64,000 bases of DNA from an uncultured Bryobacterales bacterium (GTDB taxonomy: Bacteria > Acidobacteriota > Terriglobia > Bryobacterales > UBA6623), in assembly GCA_958295955.1 (NCBI GenBank), contig OY282420.1, forward strand, positions 3,982,435-4,046,434, given 5' to 3'. Below the pieces are notes generated by a model. The model was not told the DNA's origin and did no database searches. It saw nothing but the letters and a program-made list of their open reading frames with translations. Within the stretch, counting starts at the first letter, position 1; each line of letters begins with the position of its first letter. This document shows, one piece after another, positions 34,445 through 44,709 of the stretch. Made by a program: the position numbers and the translations under genes.

Positions 34445-36498
34445 GCGAGTTTCTGCTGGAAGTCGGGACCGAGGAAATCCCGGACTGGATGATTCCCGGC
34501 GCGCTGGCGGATTTCGAGCGCCGTTTCAGGGATGCGCTGGCGAAATGCGGGTTGGGCGCCGGCGTATCCACGACTACGGAAGCGACCGCGCGCCGCTTGG
34601 CGCTGTTCGCCGCGGGCTTGCCCGCGGGACAGGCCGACCGCCAAGAGATTCTCACCGGCCCGCCGCGGCGCGCGGCTTTCGATGCCGGCGGCAACCCGAC
34701 GAAGGCAGGCGAGGGGTTTGCGCGCAAGGCCGGAGTCGCCGTCGCCGATCTGCAGGTCGACGAAAAAGGAAAATTGTTCGTGGCGCGAACGGTCAAGGGC
34801 CGCTCGACGGCGGATATTCTTGCGCAAGTCTTGCCGCAAGTCATCCTCTCGATTTCCTTTCCTCGGAACATGTATTGGCTGGGCAAGAACGGCCCGCGCT
34901 TCATCCGCCCGATTCGCCGGCTGACGTGCCTGCTGGACGGCGAAGTTGTTCCCTTTGCCGTTGCAGGCGTTGCCGCCGGCAATACGACCTTCGGCCACCG
35001 CCGGCTGGGCAGCGAGCGGATTGCGGTGAGCGGCGCCGCCGACTACCGGCTCAAGCTGGCCGCCAACCGGGTGATTCTCTCGGCCGCGGAGCGGCGGAAC
35101 AAGATACTCTCCGAGGCGGAAAAGCTGCTGCCGCCGGGCAGGAAGATTCGCGGCAACCCCAAGCTGCTTGCCACGCTGACCTATCTTACGGAATGCCCGA
35201 CGGCGATTCTCGGCGGCTTCGATGCAAGCTATCTGACTCTGCCGGACGAAGTGCTCGAGACCGTGATGCTGGTTCACCAGAAGTATTTTGCCGTCGAAGA
35301 CCGGTCCGGCAAGTTGGCCAACGCATTCGTGGCGGTCGCCAATCTCGACGGCGACCCCGGCGGCGAGATCCGCCGCGGGAACGAGCGCGTGCTGCGGGCG
35401 CGTTTCAACGACGCTCGTTTCTTTTGGGATTTCGATCGAAAGCAGCGGCTGTGCGACCGCGTGCAAAGCCTGAAGGCGGTGACCTTCCAGGCGGACTTGG
35501 GCAGTTATTTTGACAAGACCGAGCGCAACCGCGCCGCGGTGAGAGAGCTGGCCGAGGCTTTGCGCTTCGACGCCGCGCAGTTGCGGGCGGCCGACCGCGC
35601 CGCCGAGTTGGCCAAGTGTGATTTGACCACCGAGATGGTGGGCGAGTTTCCCGAATTGCAAGGGCAGATCGGCGGTCTGTACGCCGCCGATCAGGGCGAG
35701 GCGCAGGATGTTGCGGACGCGGTTTACGATCACTATTTGCCGGTCGGCTCCGGCGGCGGTCTGCCGCGCAGCGAGGTGGGCAAGGTCGTCTCGCTTGCCG
35801 ACAAGCTGACGACGCTGGGCGGCATGTTCGCTCTGGGCATGATCCCCACGGGTTCGCGCGACCCGCTGGCCTTGCGGCGCGCGGCCTACGGGGTGATCCG
35901 CATTGTCGTCGAGGGCGGGACGGCCCTGTCGCTCGACCGCCTCGTCGGCATCGCCGCCGCCGGCGGGAATGCGGGAAAGCTGCGCGAGTTTTTCGTCGAG
36001 CGCCTCCGTTATTGGCTGCGCGAAGTCGGCGGCTTCGCTTATGACGAGGTCGCCGCCGTGCTCGCGGCATCGGACGCCGCGCCGCTCGACGCGGCCGCGC
36101 GGGCAAAGGCGGTCGCCGCCGTGCGTCCGACGCCCGATTTCGAGCCGCTGGCCGTCAGCTTCAAGCGGATTCGCAATATCCTCGAGCAGGCCGGCGGAGA
36201 GCGGAAGTACGCCGGCCGAGCGCTCGATCGGGAGTTGCTCGAAGCGGGCGCCGAAGCCGATTTGCATGCCGCGTTCGGCGATGTCCTGGGCAAAATTCAG
36301 CAACTTGGAGAGACTGCCCGCTACGAAGAAGCGCTGCGGGAGATTGCCGCCCTGCGGCCCGCCGTGGACCGATTTTTCGACGACGTGCTGGTGATGGCCG
36401 AAGACCGGGCGGTGCGCGAGAACCGCTTGACGTTCCTGGCGCGACTGTTGACGGGGCTGTCGTCGATTGCCGATTTTTCCGAGATCGTCTCCGCATAA
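34441..36498 (+). CDS. glyS: Glycine-tRNA ligase beta subunit
   Basis: 685 residues; the tRNA-binding and accessory subunit pairing with GlyQ. It starts [20 protein letters not shown] at the ATGA overlap and contains [40 protein letters not shown], and [28 protein letters not shown] (HD-like domain), ending with the anticodon-binding region [19 protein letters not shown]. Length and order are standard. It converges on the TIM-barrel gene, 8 bases apart. Confidence 0.98.
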   Translation: MSEFLLEVGTEEIPDWMIPGALADFERRFRDALAKCGLGAGVSTTTEATARRLALFAAGLPAGQADRQEILTGPPRRAAFDAGGNPTKAGEGFARKAGVAVADLQVDEKGKLFVARTVKGRSTADILAQVLPQVILSISFPRNMYWLGKNGPRFIRPIRRLTCLLDGEVVPFAVAGVAAGNTTFGHRRLGSERIAVSGAADYRLKLAANRVILSAAERRNKILSEAEKLLPPGRKIRGNPKLLATLTYLTECPTAILGGFDASYLTLPDEVLETVMLVHQKYFAVEDRSGKLANAFVAVANLDGDPGGEIRRGNERVLRARFNDARFFWDFDRKQRLCDRVQSLKAVTFQADLGSYFDKTERNRAAVRELAEALRFDAAQLRAADRAAELAKCDLTTEMVGEFPELQGQIGGLYAADQGEAQDVADAVYDHYLPVGSGGGLPRSEVGKVVSLADKLTTLGGMFALGMIPTGSRDPLALRRAAYGVIRIVVEGGTALSLDRLVGIAAAGGNAGKLREFFVERLRYWLREVGGFAYDEVAAVLAASDAAPLDAAARAKAVAAVRPTPDFEPLAVSFKRIRNILEQAGGERKYAGRALDRELLEAGAEADLHAAFGDVLGKIQQLGETARYEEALREIAALRPAVDRFFDDVLVMAEDRAVRENRLTFLARLLTGLSSIADFSEIVSA

Positions 36499-36506
36499 GG
36501 CGCGGC

Positions 36507-37421
36507 TCAGACGACAAACTGCCGCAGGAACCGCGCGCCTTGGCGCAATGCGCGCTTGCGCGCCTCCAACGACCCTTCGTAAGCACGGTCCTCGACCTCG
36601 ATGCAGACCGGGCCGTCGTAGCCGCTGCTCGTCAAAACCGAGAAAAACCGGCCCCAATCGACGTCGCCGAGGCCGGGCAGCTTGGGCTCGTGAAACTCCA
36701 ATGGATGCGCGAGAATGCCTACGTCGTCGAGGCGGCGGCGGTCCACCCGCACGTCTTTGGCGTGGACGTGGAAGATGCGCTCGGCGAAGTCGCGCAGCGG
36801 CGCGATGGGGTCCATCTGCATCCAGGCGAGATGCGAGGGGTCGTAGTTGAGGCCGAAGCACTCGCTCGGAATTGCGCTGAACATCCTGCGCCAGACCGCC
36901 GGCGAGACCGCCAGATTCTTTCCGCCGGGCCATTCGTCGGCGGTGAAGAGCATCGGGCAGTTCTCGATGCCGATGCGCACGCCGTGTTCTTCGGCGCAGC
37001 GGACGAGCGGCTTCCAGGTTTCCAAAAACCGCTGCCAGTTGGCTTCGAGCGACCGGGTCCAGTCGCGTCCGACGAAGGTGTTGACGCGCGCCAGTCCCAG
37101 TTTTTTCGCTGCGCGAATGACCTGCTCGACGTGCGCCGCCGCAGTTGCTGCTTCGTTCGGGTCGGGCGACAGCGGATTCGGATAGTAACCGAGCGCGCTG
37201 ACGCCGACGCCGTGCTTGTCCAGGGTCGCGCGGATGCTGCGGACTTCCCCGGCGTCGAGCCGGTTGACGTCGATGTGGGTGACGCCGGCGTAGCGGCGCT
37301 CCGCCTTGCCCACCGGCCAACACATGATTTCCACGCAGTCGTAACCCTCGGCGGCGGCTGCGGCGCAGACCTCGTCGAAGGTCAAATCGGGCAGAATGGC
37401 GGACACAAAACCGAGTTGCAT
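36507..37421 (-). CDS. Sugar phosphate isomerase/epimerase (AP-endonuclease 2 fold)
   Basis: 304 residues, a xylose-isomerase-like TIM barrel. Metal-ligand type residues are visible in [12 protein letters not shown] (Glu), [11 protein letters not shown] (Asp, His), [10 protein letters not shown] (His) and [11 protein letters not shown] (final Glu). Family members isomerise or epimerise sugars and inositols or act as dehydratases; exact reaction unknown. Start ATG 37421 ([18 protein letters not shown]). Divergent from the S9 peptidase with a 221-base gap that holds an inverted repeat. Confidence 0.87.
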   Translation of the reverse strand: MQLGFVSAILPDLTFDEVCAAAAAEGYDCVEIMCWPVGKAERRYAGVTHIDVNRLDAGEVRSIRATLDKHGVGVSALGYYPNPLSPDPNEAATAAAHVEQVIRAAKKLGLARVNTFVGRDWTRSLEANWQRFLETWKPLVRCAEEHGVRIGIENCPMLFTADEWPGGKNLAVSPAVWRRMFSAIPSECFGLNYDPSHLAWMQMDPIAPLRDFAERIFHVHAKDVRVDRRRLDDVGILAHPLEFHEPKLPGLGDVDWGRFFSVLTSSGYDGPVCIEVEDRAYEGSLEARKRALRQGARFLRQFVV

Positions 37422-37445
37422 GCAATTTAGATTACGAGAATCGGC

Positions 37446-37486
37446 CGTTTGCCGCGGCTGTAAGTAGCAAAGCAGCCGGCCAAACG
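37446..37486. repeat. Imperfect inverted repeat between divergent genes
   Basis: Left arm 37446-37460 (CGTTTGCCGCGGCTG) and right arm 37473-37486 (CAGCCGGCCAAACG) can pair with one bulged base around a 12-base loop. No T-run follows, so it is not a simple terminator. It lies in the 221-base divergent region (37422-37642), where nothing else stands out apart from AAGGA next to the S9 start. Could be an operator or a palindromic repeat element. Confidence 0.55.
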
Positions 37487-37642
37487 TCCCAAAAGCAAAC
37501 GCAGTTCACTTTGGTGCGCGCTGGTTCGCGATAGTGCATTTACGAGGCGTCCGTCTCAAAGCAGGTGTCCGGCGCAGGTCCCAAAGCGGTAGTCCGCGCG
37601 CAGCGGCGCTTGCCGTTTGCCGCCCCTTGATACATTCAAGGA

Positions 37643-39772
37643 ATGCATCGTTTTGCCGCGGTTGCCGTTCTGTCCGCCGCAGTTTTGGCTGCGCAAGAGA
37701 CCGAAACCGCTCAACCCGGGGAAGACCGAACGGAAGCCGCAACGTCCGCGGCGCCGGCGCCGTCCGCCGCCCACGCGCCGGAGCCGGTTTTCGATGTTCA
37801 CGCCCTGTTGAGCCTCGCGCGGATTTCGGACCCGCAGCTTTCGCCCGACGGCGCGCGGGTCGCCTACGTGGTCGAGCGGATTTCAGAGGAAAAGAATGCA
37901 AAGACCAGGCAGATCTTCACGGTCTCGGCGGACGGCGGCGAGGCGCGGCGACTGACCGCTGAAGGCAACAACAGCCGGCCGCGTTGGTCGCCGGATTCGG
38001 GGCAACTCGCATTCGTCTCCGATCGGACGGATTCGTCGCAGATTTGGCTGATGGAGGCCGACGGCTCGCGGCAGCGGCCTGTGACCGATCTCCCGATCGA
38101 GGTTGACGGGGTTTTATTCTCCCCGGCCGGCGACACTCTGGTTTTCGCCGGCCGCGTCTATCCCGACTGCGGGGCCGATTGGCAGTGCAACAAGTCACGG
38201 CTCGCGCGGGACAACGACGGCCGCGTCCAAGCGCGCGTTTACGACAGCTTGCCGTACAGACATTGGGACGCCTGGGACGACGGCCGCCGCAGTCATCTGT
38301 TTGCGCTTGCGGCGGATGCTTCCCCCGGCAGCGGAGACCGCGCCGTCGAGCTTACGCCGGGAGAATACGACGTACCGCCGTTTTCGCTGTCCGCTCCCGA
38401 AGGCTATGCGCTCTCGCCGGACGGCCTGGAGGTCGCCTACGCGCGCGCGTCCGACGGCGCGGCCGAGTCGGGCCTTGCCCTCAGCACCGATACCGACCTG
38501 TATGCCGTCTCGATCCGGGGAGGCGATCCCGTTCGGCTGACCGACAACCCTGCGTTCGACGGAGGGCCGGTGTATTCGCCCGACGGGCTTTACATTGCCT
38601 ATCTGGCGCAGCAGAGGGCCGGCTATGAGAGCGACCGCTTCCGCCTGATGCTCTACGACCGCGAAAGCGGCGAGACGGCGGTAGTGACCGAGACTTTCGA
38701 TCGTTGGGTCAACGGCGCGGCGTGGTCGTCCGACGCCGGACGCTTGTTCCTTACGGCCGAAGACCGCGGGCGAGAGCCGATCTTCACCGTTCTCGTCAGC
38801 GGCGGAGGGGTCAACATGGCCGTCTATGGAGACGCGTCGCACGGGGACGTGCAATTGCTTCCCGACGGCAAATCCCTGATCTACACGGCGCAGAGCGGCT
38901 CGCACCCGGTCGAAATTTTCAGGGGCTTTGCCGGCGGCGGGGCGCCGCTTCGCCTGACGCATGAAAACGACGCAATTCTCGACCGTTACAGGCTTCCCGA
39001 TTACGAGGAAATCCGCTACGCGAGCAACGACGGCAGCGAGGTTTCGGGCTTTTTGCTCAAGCCTCCGAATTTCGACCTGGACGGCGCCTACCCATTGCTC
39101 TTGCTGATCCACGGCGGGCCGCAAGGCGCGTGGCGGCAGAGTTGGAGCTACCGCTGGAATGCGCAGGTCTTTGCCGCGGCCGGGTTTGTGGTTTTCATGC
39201 CCAATCCCCGCGGGTCGACCGGCTACGGGCAAGCGTTCATCGACGGCATCAACGCCGATTGGGGCGGCAAGGTCGTCGAGGATATTCTGGCGGGGTTGGA
39301 TACGGTCATCGCGCGCCCGTATATCGACCGCAACCGCGTGGTCGCCGCGGGCGGATCGTACGGCGGCTACATGGTCAACTGGCTGCTGGGCCATTCGGAG
39401 CGGTTCCGGGCGCTCGTCTCCCATGCGGGCATCTACGATCTGGAAAGCTTTTTCGGGGCGACGGAAGAACTGTGGTTCCCCTTATGGGAGTTCGGGGGCG
39501 CGCCGTGGGAGAAGCCGGAGATCTACGCGCGGTGGTCGCCGAGCGCCGCGGTCGAGAAGTTCAAGACGCCCACGCTGGTGATCCACGGCCGGCAAGACTA
39601 CCGCGTGCCGGTGGAGCAGGGCATGGCGCTTTTTACGGCGCTGCAGATGAGGGATGTTCCGTCCAAGTTCCTGCATTACCCGGACGAAGGCCATTGGATT
39701 CTCAAGCCGGCCAACAGCGTGCTGTGGTACGACACCGTTCTCGGCTGGTTAAGACAGTGGGTCCATAAATAG
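37643..39772 (+). CDS. S9 family peptidase (prolyl oligopeptidase/DPP type), exported
   Basis: 709 residues. Signal peptide (HRFAAVAVLSAAVLAAQE), a seven-bladed beta-propeller with repeated 'SPDG' blades (LSPDGARVAYVVERIS, WSPDSGQLAFVSDRTD), then an alpha/beta hydrolase domain. Catalytic triad: Ser572 in GGSYGGYM, Asp652 in HGRQDYRVP, His684 in DEGHWI. It cleaves short peptides or acylated N-termini in the periplasm. ATG 37643 is almost touching AAGGA (37638-37642), an unusually short spacing. It converges on the DUF697-like gene. Confidence 0.93.
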   Translation: MHRFAAVAVLSAAVLAAQETETAQPGEDRTEAATSAAPAPSAAHAPEPVFDVHALLSLARISDPQLSPDGARVAYVVERISEEKNAKTRQIFTVSADGGEARRLTAEGNNSRPRWSPDSGQLAFVSDRTDSSQIWLMEADGSRQRPVTDLPIEVDGVLFSPAGDTLVFAGRVYPDCGADWQCNKSRLARDNDGRVQARVYDSLPYRHWDAWDDGRRSHLFALAADASPGSGDRAVELTPGEYDVPPFSLSAPEGYALSPDGLEVAYARASDGAAESGLALSTDTDLYAVSIRGGDPVRLTDNPAFDGGPVYSPDGLYIAYLAQQRAGYESDRFRLMLYDRESGETAVVTETFDRWVNGAAWSSDAGRLFLTAEDRGREPIFTVLVSGGGVNMAVYGDASHGDVQLLPDGKSLIYTAQSGSHPVEIFRGFAGGGAPLRLTHENDAILDRYRLPDYEEIRYASNDGSEVSGFLLKPPNFDLDGAYPLLLLIHGGPQGAWRQSWSYRWNAQVFAAAGFVVFMPNPRGSTGYGQAFIDGINADWGGKVVEDILAGLDTVIARPYIDRNRVVAAGGSYGGYMVNWLLGHSERFRALVSHAGIYDLESFFGATEELWFPLWEFGGAPWEKPEIYARWSPSAAVEKFKTPTLVIHGRQDYRVPVEQGMALFTALQMRDVPSKFLHYPDEGHWILKPANSVLWYDTVLGWLRQWVHK

Positions 39773-39780
39773 GCGCGAGC

Positions 39781-40668
39781 CTATGCGGAGCCCGGGGCAA
39801 TGGCTGCCCGTCCGGCGGCGCGCTTGACAATTTCTTCCACGACGGCGCGCCCGTTCCGGTAGGCGTCTCTGTAGAATGCGTTTCTTTCCGCGCGCGTGAG
39901 CCTCCGCCCGCGGCGGAACCACTGCTCGAGTCCGCGTCCGACGGCGTAGGTGCCGGCGAAAGCGATCAACCCCTTGGAGATGAGCCCGCCGCCGCCGGGG
40001 ACCTTTGAGACCGCCTGCCTGGCCAGAGCGCGCCAGCCGAACGCCGCGGCCACGATCGACCCGATTTCCGCGACCTGTTCGCCGTAACCTATTTCGCGGT
40101 CGTGCGCCGCCGCCAGCAAAAGGGCCATGCGCACCTGGTTCATCGTCAGGAACGCCGTGTCGGACGCAAATTCCCCGACCGCCCAGGGCAGGGAAATCAA
40201 GCTCGGCACGACGTTGGGCAGGGACGTTGCGGCGGTGAACATCGTGTTCTCTTTCGCCACTTTCCAGATCAAGCGTTCGCTGACGGCGCCGCGGAACCCC
40301 GGAAACCGGCGGCCGATCGCGAGCTGGTCGTCCTCATGGTCGTCGAGCAGCGCCCGAACCGCCGCCGCCGGGTTCAAGGCGTCGAAAGCGTAGTAATGCG
40401 CCGGGTGCGGAACGCCCGGCTCGGAAAAGCCGACCGCCGTGCGCGCGAAGTCTTCTTCCGCGGCAACGCGGAGGATGCAGGCTGCGGCCGCCGCCGTCTC
40501 CGCGGGCGGCAGATCTCGAGGAACCAGGAAGTCGTGAATATCGGCCGCGGCGGTCTCGTCCGCGGCGAGCACGCCGAACGTCAGCGGACGGTCGGCCAAG
40601 GCGCGCACCTCTTCGGGGTTGAGCGTTCGCAGCGCGAGGCCGATCTGCTTGAGAACGGGAGAAACCAC
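39781..40668 (-). CDS. DUF697/YcjF-like membrane protein
   Basis: 295 residues from GTG 40668. The first half (LRTLNPEEVRALADRPLTFG) resembles the region before the membrane part in GTPase-associated DUF697 proteins. The second half contains TSLPNVVPSLISLPWAVGEF, FLTMNQVRMALLLAAAHDR and two small-residue hydrophobic helices, the DUF697 core, and ends in a basic tail. The start is uncertain: the frame is open to 40950 but that would run into hflX; TTG 40743 and GTG 40668 are the realistic choices, and TATACT at 40676-40681 (minus strand) looks like a -10 box between them. Function unknown. Confidence 0.7.
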   Translation of the reverse strand: MVSPVLKQIGLALRTLNPEEVRALADRPLTFGVLAADETAAADIHDFLVPRDLPPAETAAAAACILRVAAEEDFARTAVGFSEPGVPHPAHYYAFDALNPAAAVRALLDDHEDDQLAIGRRFPGFRGAVSERLIWKVAKENTMFTAATSLPNVVPSLISLPWAVGEFASDTAFLTMNQVRMALLLAAAHDREIGYGEQVAEIGSIVAAAFGWRALARQAVSKVPGGGGLISKGLIAFAGTYAVGRGLEQWFRRGRRLTRAERNAFYRDAYRNGRAVVEEIVKRAAGRAAIAPGSA

Positions 40669-40804
40669 TGCACTCAGTATATAGGCCCGCGCGCGGGCCG
40701 CCGGCGCCTTGTCGATTCGCCGGCGGTCCAAGGCGTTGCGCAAGGGAAGAAAGCGTACGGTGCTAGACTGAGCGGGCGGGAGGGGCTGCGCCGGCGTCCG
40801 TTCC

Positions 40805-42232
40805 GTGTCTTCTTGCGCAATCGACTTGACCGCCCATAACCCGAACGGAGCCGCGGGAAAACAGCGCGCGGCGAACGCGCCGCCGCAAGACGCGCCGGAG
40901 AAGTGCATCCTGGTTGGGCTGCGCGTCAGGAATGACGGCGGCGCGGGCAACGGACTGCATGCTTATACCGCGGAGGAATCTCTCAACGAATTGGAGGAAC
41001 TGGCCCGCGGCGCCGGGGCCGAAGTGTTGGGCAAAACGTTGCAGTCCCGCAACGCGCCCGATCCGGTGACGTTGATCGGCGCCGGCAAAGTGCGCGAGAT
41101 CAAGCACTGGGCCGCGGAATGCAACCCCGACTTCGTGCTTTTCGACCGCAATCTCTCCCCGAGTCAGCAACGCAACCTTGCGCGCGGAACCGAATGCCGC
41201 GTGCTCGACCGGACGCAGTTGATCCTCGATATTTTTGCCCGTCACGCGCACACCAGCGAAGGCCGCCTGCAGGTAGAACTGGCGCAGTTGAACTACATGC
41301 TGCCGCGGCTCGCCGGCAGGGGCGCGGCAATGTCGCGGCTGGGCGCGGGCATCGGCACGCGCGGTCCCGGCGAAACGCAGCTTGAAACGGATCGGCGGAG
41401 AATCCGCAGCAGAATCGACAAGCTCGAGGCGAGCTTGGAGAAGGTGCGCGCGACGCGCAAGCTGCAGCGCGACCGGCGAACCGCGGCGATGGTCGGCGCC
41501 GTCGCCCTCGCGGGTTACACCAACGCGGGGAAATCGACGCTGTTCAACGCGCTCGCCGGCGCAAACGTGCTGACGAACAAGAAAATGTTCGCCACGCTCG
41601 ACCCCACGATTCGCCGTCTGAGCTTGCCTTCCAATCGCGAAGTCCTGCTCTGCGATACCGTCGGCTTCATCCGCAATCTGCCGACGACGCTGGTCAAGGC
41701 TTTTCGGGCGACATTGGAGGAAGTGAGCGAGGCGGCAATGATTCTGCATGTAGTGGATATCGCCGCGCCGCAGCGCCGGGGCCGCATGGAGGAAGTCGAG
41801 CGGCTGCTCGCCGCGCTCGGGTCGAGCGGCAAACCGCAGCTTCTCGTGCTCAACAAGTGCGACCTTTTGACGCCGGACGAGCGCGCGGCGGCCTGCGCAG
41901 CCGAACGGTCGTTCGCTGCGGCGGTCAAGGTCTTGTGCGTATCGGCCAAGACGAAGGAGGGGATAGCGGAGTTGCCGGCGGTCATTGACGAGTTCCTGCC
42001 CGACGACCGCGTCGTGCGCTCGAGATTTCGTTTTCCGTTCGAAGACGGCGGCAAGCTCGCTTTTCTCTACGAGCGCGGGCAGGTCATCGAGCGCCGCGAC
42101 GACGAGGCCGGCGTCGAAGTGCTGGCCGATGTGCCGGAGTCGGTCGAACGGATGCTCTCCGCGCACCGCCGCGGCCGAGGGGCCGCCGCCCCGCCTTCGG
42201 GTTCGTCTCCCCCGGCGCACGACTCGCGATAG
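40805..42232 (+). CDS. hflX: GTPase HflX
   Basis: 475 residues. The N-terminal HflX domain (LVGLRVR...LNELEELARGAGAEVLG, DPVTLIGAGKVREI, FDRNLSPSQQRNL) is followed by a long helical linker with GPGETQLETDRRRI. The G domain has G1 GYTNAGKST (237-245), switch LDPTIRRL, G3 DTVGFIRNLP and G4 NKCD. HflX binds the 50S subunit and splits stalled ribosomes, for example after heat stress. The start is taken as GTG 40805; the next in-frame candidates would shorten the N-terminus. Followed by a DUF309 gene 9 bases later. The C-terminal ~30 residues are a low-complexity Ala/Pro/Arg tail. Confidence 0.96.
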   Translation: MSSCAIDLTAHNPNGAAGKQRAANAPPQDAPEKCILVGLRVRNDGGAGNGLHAYTAEESLNELEELARGAGAEVLGKTLQSRNAPDPVTLIGAGKVREIKHWAAECNPDFVLFDRNLSPSQQRNLARGTECRVLDRTQLILDIFARHAHTSEGRLQVELAQLNYMLPRLAGRGAAMSRLGAGIGTRGPGETQLETDRRRIRSRIDKLEASLEKVRATRKLQRDRRTAAMVGAVALAGYTNAGKSTLFNALAGANVLTNKKMFATLDPTIRRLSLPSNREVLLCDTVGFIRNLPTTLVKAFRATLEEVSEAAMILHVVDIAAPQRRGRMEEVERLLAALGSSGKPQLLVLNKCDLLTPDERAAACAAERSFAAAVKVLCVSAKTKEGIAELPAVIDEFLPDDRVVRSRFRFPFEDGGKLAFLYERGQVIERRDDEAGVEVLADVPESVERMLSAHRRGRGAAAPPSGSSPPAHDSR

Positions 42233-42241
42233 GCCGGCGCC

Positions 42242-42667
42242 TTGACTCAGCCCCCCGGCGGCGACCCGTTGCAGGTCTTTCAGGAAGGGATCGACCTTTT
42301 CAACCGCGGGGAATTTTACGATTGCCATGAGTATCTCGAGGCGGTCTGGACGCCGTCGCGGCAGCCGGACCGCTGGTTCCTGCAGGCGTTGATTCATTTC
42401 GCGGTCGGCTTCTACCATCACCGCCGGCGCAACAAGGTCGGCGCGGTTCGGCAACTGCGCAAGGGGCTGAAAAAAATCAGGGGATACCTGCCGGAATGGG
42501 GCGGCGTGGCTACCGGCGAGTTGGAGCGGGCGGTCAGCGAGCGCCTGCGCGTCATCGAAAGCGGCGGAGCGCTCCGCTCGTTTCCGCGGATCAGGCAGAC
42601 GGCTCCCTGGCCGGGGCTGCGCGCCGCGGCCCGCGGCGCAGTTCCCCCGCCGGACGCCGGCCCCTAG
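42242..42667 (+). CDS. DUF309 domain protein
   Basis: 141 residues, start TTG 42242. It contains the DUF309 hallmark FQEGIDLFNRGEFYDCHEYLEAVW and LQALIHFAVGFYHHRRRN, a compact helical fold with conserved Phe-Asn/His-Glu. Function unknown in the family; in many genomes it lies near ribosome or GTPase genes. Here it follows hflX by 9 bases and is probably co-transcribed. The last ~30 residues are low-complexity. Confidence 0.85.
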   Translation: MTQPPGGDPLQVFQEGIDLFNRGEFYDCHEYLEAVWTPSRQPDRWFLQALIHFAVGFYHHRRRNKVGAVRQLRKGLKKIRGYLPEWGGVATGELERAVSERLRVIESGGALRSFPRIRQTAPWPGLRAAARGAVPPPDAGP

Positions 42668-42741
42668 CGCGGCGCGGCAAACCAGGCGGCGCGGCGCCGG
42701 GGAAGTTTGCCTGGCGCGGCGCCGCGGTTTATGCTCAGCTT

Positions 42742-44682
42742 ATGAGCTTGCGGTTGCTATCGGCGTTGGGTTTTGCCGCCGCGGCGGCGCGTTCCTTCGG
42801 CTTCCTTCGGCTTCCTTCACATAGGTTGCTATCGGCGTTGGGTTTTGCCGCCGCGGCGGCAGGGCAGGGGATCGAGGTTTGCCCTCCCGTGCCGGTTTAC
42901 GAGCCGTGCGAGATCGCCTTCGAGATGACCGCGGCGGAAGCGGCCGAGCACACCAACCCTTACGTCAGCGTTACCCTGCGCGCGGAGTTTCGTTCGCCGA
43001 AGGGCGGACGCACGAAAGTCATGCAGGGGTTCTGGGACGGCGGGCGGACGTTCCGACTGCGCTTCGCGCCCGACTTCGCGGGCCGCTGGGATTTCCGCAT
43101 CATTTCCAACCTCGAGAGCGCCGCCAAGAAGACCGGCAGCTTCGACGCCGCTCCGCAACGGACTCCCGGATTCGTCGAGGTGTTCAACACGCGGTATTTC
43201 AAATATGCGAACAGCTTGACGCCGCACTACTGGCTGGGCGATACGATGCTCAATTTCGGGCTGATCCCCTGGGAGACGTTTCGCAAGATCGTCGATACGC
43301 GGGTCGAGCAAAAGTTTACGCACGTGCGCGGATTGGCGCTGGGTCCGGCCGGCAATGCGGCCAACGCATTCCGCTCGCCCGATGAGCCGAACCATGCATA
43401 TTTCCGCGAGGTGGACCGCCGCATCGACTACATGACCATGAAGGGCTTGGCGGTCGATTTGATTCTGGCCGGCGGCGACGGCGAGCTCGTCAGGCTCTTT
43501 CCGCGGCGGCGGCAGCGCGAGCGCTACATTCAGTACGTTGCGGCGCGGTACGCGGCTTTCAATGTCACTTGGCAAGGGGTGCTGGAATGGGAATCGTACG
43601 CCGAAGGCCGCGAGTTGCTGAAAGAAATCGCCGCGGCGCTCGACAAGTACGATCCCTACGAGCACCCGAAAACGACGGCCGCGGCCGTAAGCTCGGCGGC
43701 GTTGGCTTACGACGGTTGGCAGGACTTCATGACGCAGAACACGGTCGATCCGGCGCTGGCTGCGATCGAGTTCGAGACACAGCCGGCGCCGTTCGTGAAT
43801 ACCCGGGTCGGGATTGAAGGCGGCGGCGTGTCGGCCGACGAGATGCGCAAGAGGGCTTGGACGGCGGCGGTCCGCGGGCAGTACGTGACGTTCGCGCACT
43901 CCGGCACGGCAGGCATCGACGGCCGCGCTGTCGATGCGCAGTTCGCGGACTCGCCCGGCGCGCGGCAGATGACGCTGCTCGCCGACTTTTTCGAGCAGAC
44001 CCGGTACTTCGATTTGCTGCCCCACTACCGCGTGGTCGGCGGGGCGGGCTTGGCGCTGCAGCTCGTGCCTTACCGGGCGGAGGAGCCGATCGGCGTCGAA
44101 TACATCGTCTATGCCGAAAAGCCCGGGACGATCGAGTTGGCGATGCCGAGGCACGAATACAAGGTGAGTTGGTACAACCCGACCGACGGCTCTTGGCTCG
44201 ACGAAAAAAAGAAATTCAAAGGCGAGCGCTTTACCGCGCAGACGCCGAACGACGCGCACGACTGGGTGCTGTACGTCCGCCGCGAAGGGAAGAAGCAGAA
44301 CTACAACAAATCGTTCAAGCTGGAATCGAAAAAGGCGAAGTTGCGCACAGTCGAGACGAACCCCGCGGAGTTGCCGTTTGCGATCCAGTTTCCGACGGAG
44401 AGCGAATTGACGGCCGGCCGGGAGCATGAATTCAATGCCACGTTGACGAAATCGACGATCGCGGCCAAGCGCATGCTCTGGTTGTGGACGGCCGAGACGG
44501 CGGGGTCGGGCCGCGGCAGGCGAATTCTGGGTACGCGGCAGTTCGGTTCGTTTCCGATTCCCGCCGACATTGCCGTGTCGTATCCGGCGACGCTGTCGGT
44601 GCGCCTGTTCGGCATCGACGGGGCGGGAAGATTATTCGAAGCCTTCAAAGCTTACAAGGTTTCGGCGCCGGCCGGCCCTTAG
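42742..44682 (+). CDS. DUF5060/DUF4038 glycosidase-like exported protein
   Basis: 646 residues. An N-terminal beta-sandwich (DUF5060-like, from PPVPVYEPCEIAFEMTAAEA to WDFRIISNLES), then an apiosidase-like TIM barrel (DUF4038/GH140-like, KYANSLTPHYWLGDTMLNFG... VTWQGVLEWESYAEG), then C-terminal beta domains (collagen-binding-like, MPRHEYKVSWYNPTDGSW). Substrate unknown; relatives act on plant or algal polysaccharides. The signal region is internally duplicated: LRLLSALGFAAAAA and RLLSALGFAAAAA, from a 37-base direct repeat. ATG 42742 was chosen as the first start after the DUF309 stop that opens with a signal sequence. Confidence 0.75.
   Translation: MSLRLLSALGFAAAAARSFGFLRLPSHRLLSALGFAAAAAGQGIEVCPPVPVYEPCEIAFEMTAAEAAEHTNPYVSVTLRAEFRSPKGGRTKVMQGFWDGGRTFRLRFAPDFAGRWDFRIISNLESAAKKTGSFDAAPQRTPGFVEVFNTRYFKYANSLTPHYWLGDTMLNFGLIPWETFRKIVDTRVEQKFTHVRGLALGPAGNAANAFRSPDEPNHAYFREVDRRIDYMTMKGLAVDLILAGGDGELVRLFPRRRQRERYIQYVAARYAAFNVTWQGVLEWESYAEGRELLKEIAAALDKYDPYEHPKTTAAAVSSAALAYDGWQDFMTQNTVDPALAAIEFETQPAPFVNTRVGIEGGGVSADEMRKRAWTAAVRGQYVTFAHSGTAGIDGRAVDAQFADSPGARQMTLLADFFEQTRYFDLLPHYRVVGGAGLALQLVPYRAEEPIGVEYIVYAEKPGTIELAMPRHEYKVSWYNPTDGSWLDEKKKFKGERFTAQTPNDAHDWVLYVRREGKKQNYNKSFKLESKKAKLRTVETNPAELPFAIQFPTESELTAGREHEFNATLTKSTIAAKRMLWLWTAETAGSGRGRRILGTRQFGSFPIPADIAVSYPATLSVRLFGIDGAGRLFEAFKAYKVSAPAGP
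42752..42788 (+). repeat. 37-bp direct repeat in signal-peptide region, copy 1
   Basis: Identical to 42824-42860. The 72-base offset keeps the frame, so the encoded signal peptide has two hydrophobic cores. Between the copies lies an 11-base tandem repeat (CTTCCTTCGG type), suggesting slippage. Confidence 0.95.
42824..42860 (+). repeat. 37-bp direct repeat in signal-peptide region, copy 2
   Basis: Second copy of 42752-42788, perfect over 37 bases. Confidence 0.95.
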
Positions 44683-44709
44683 ACGGCTCCCTTGGGCAGT
44701 CTCTGCCGC

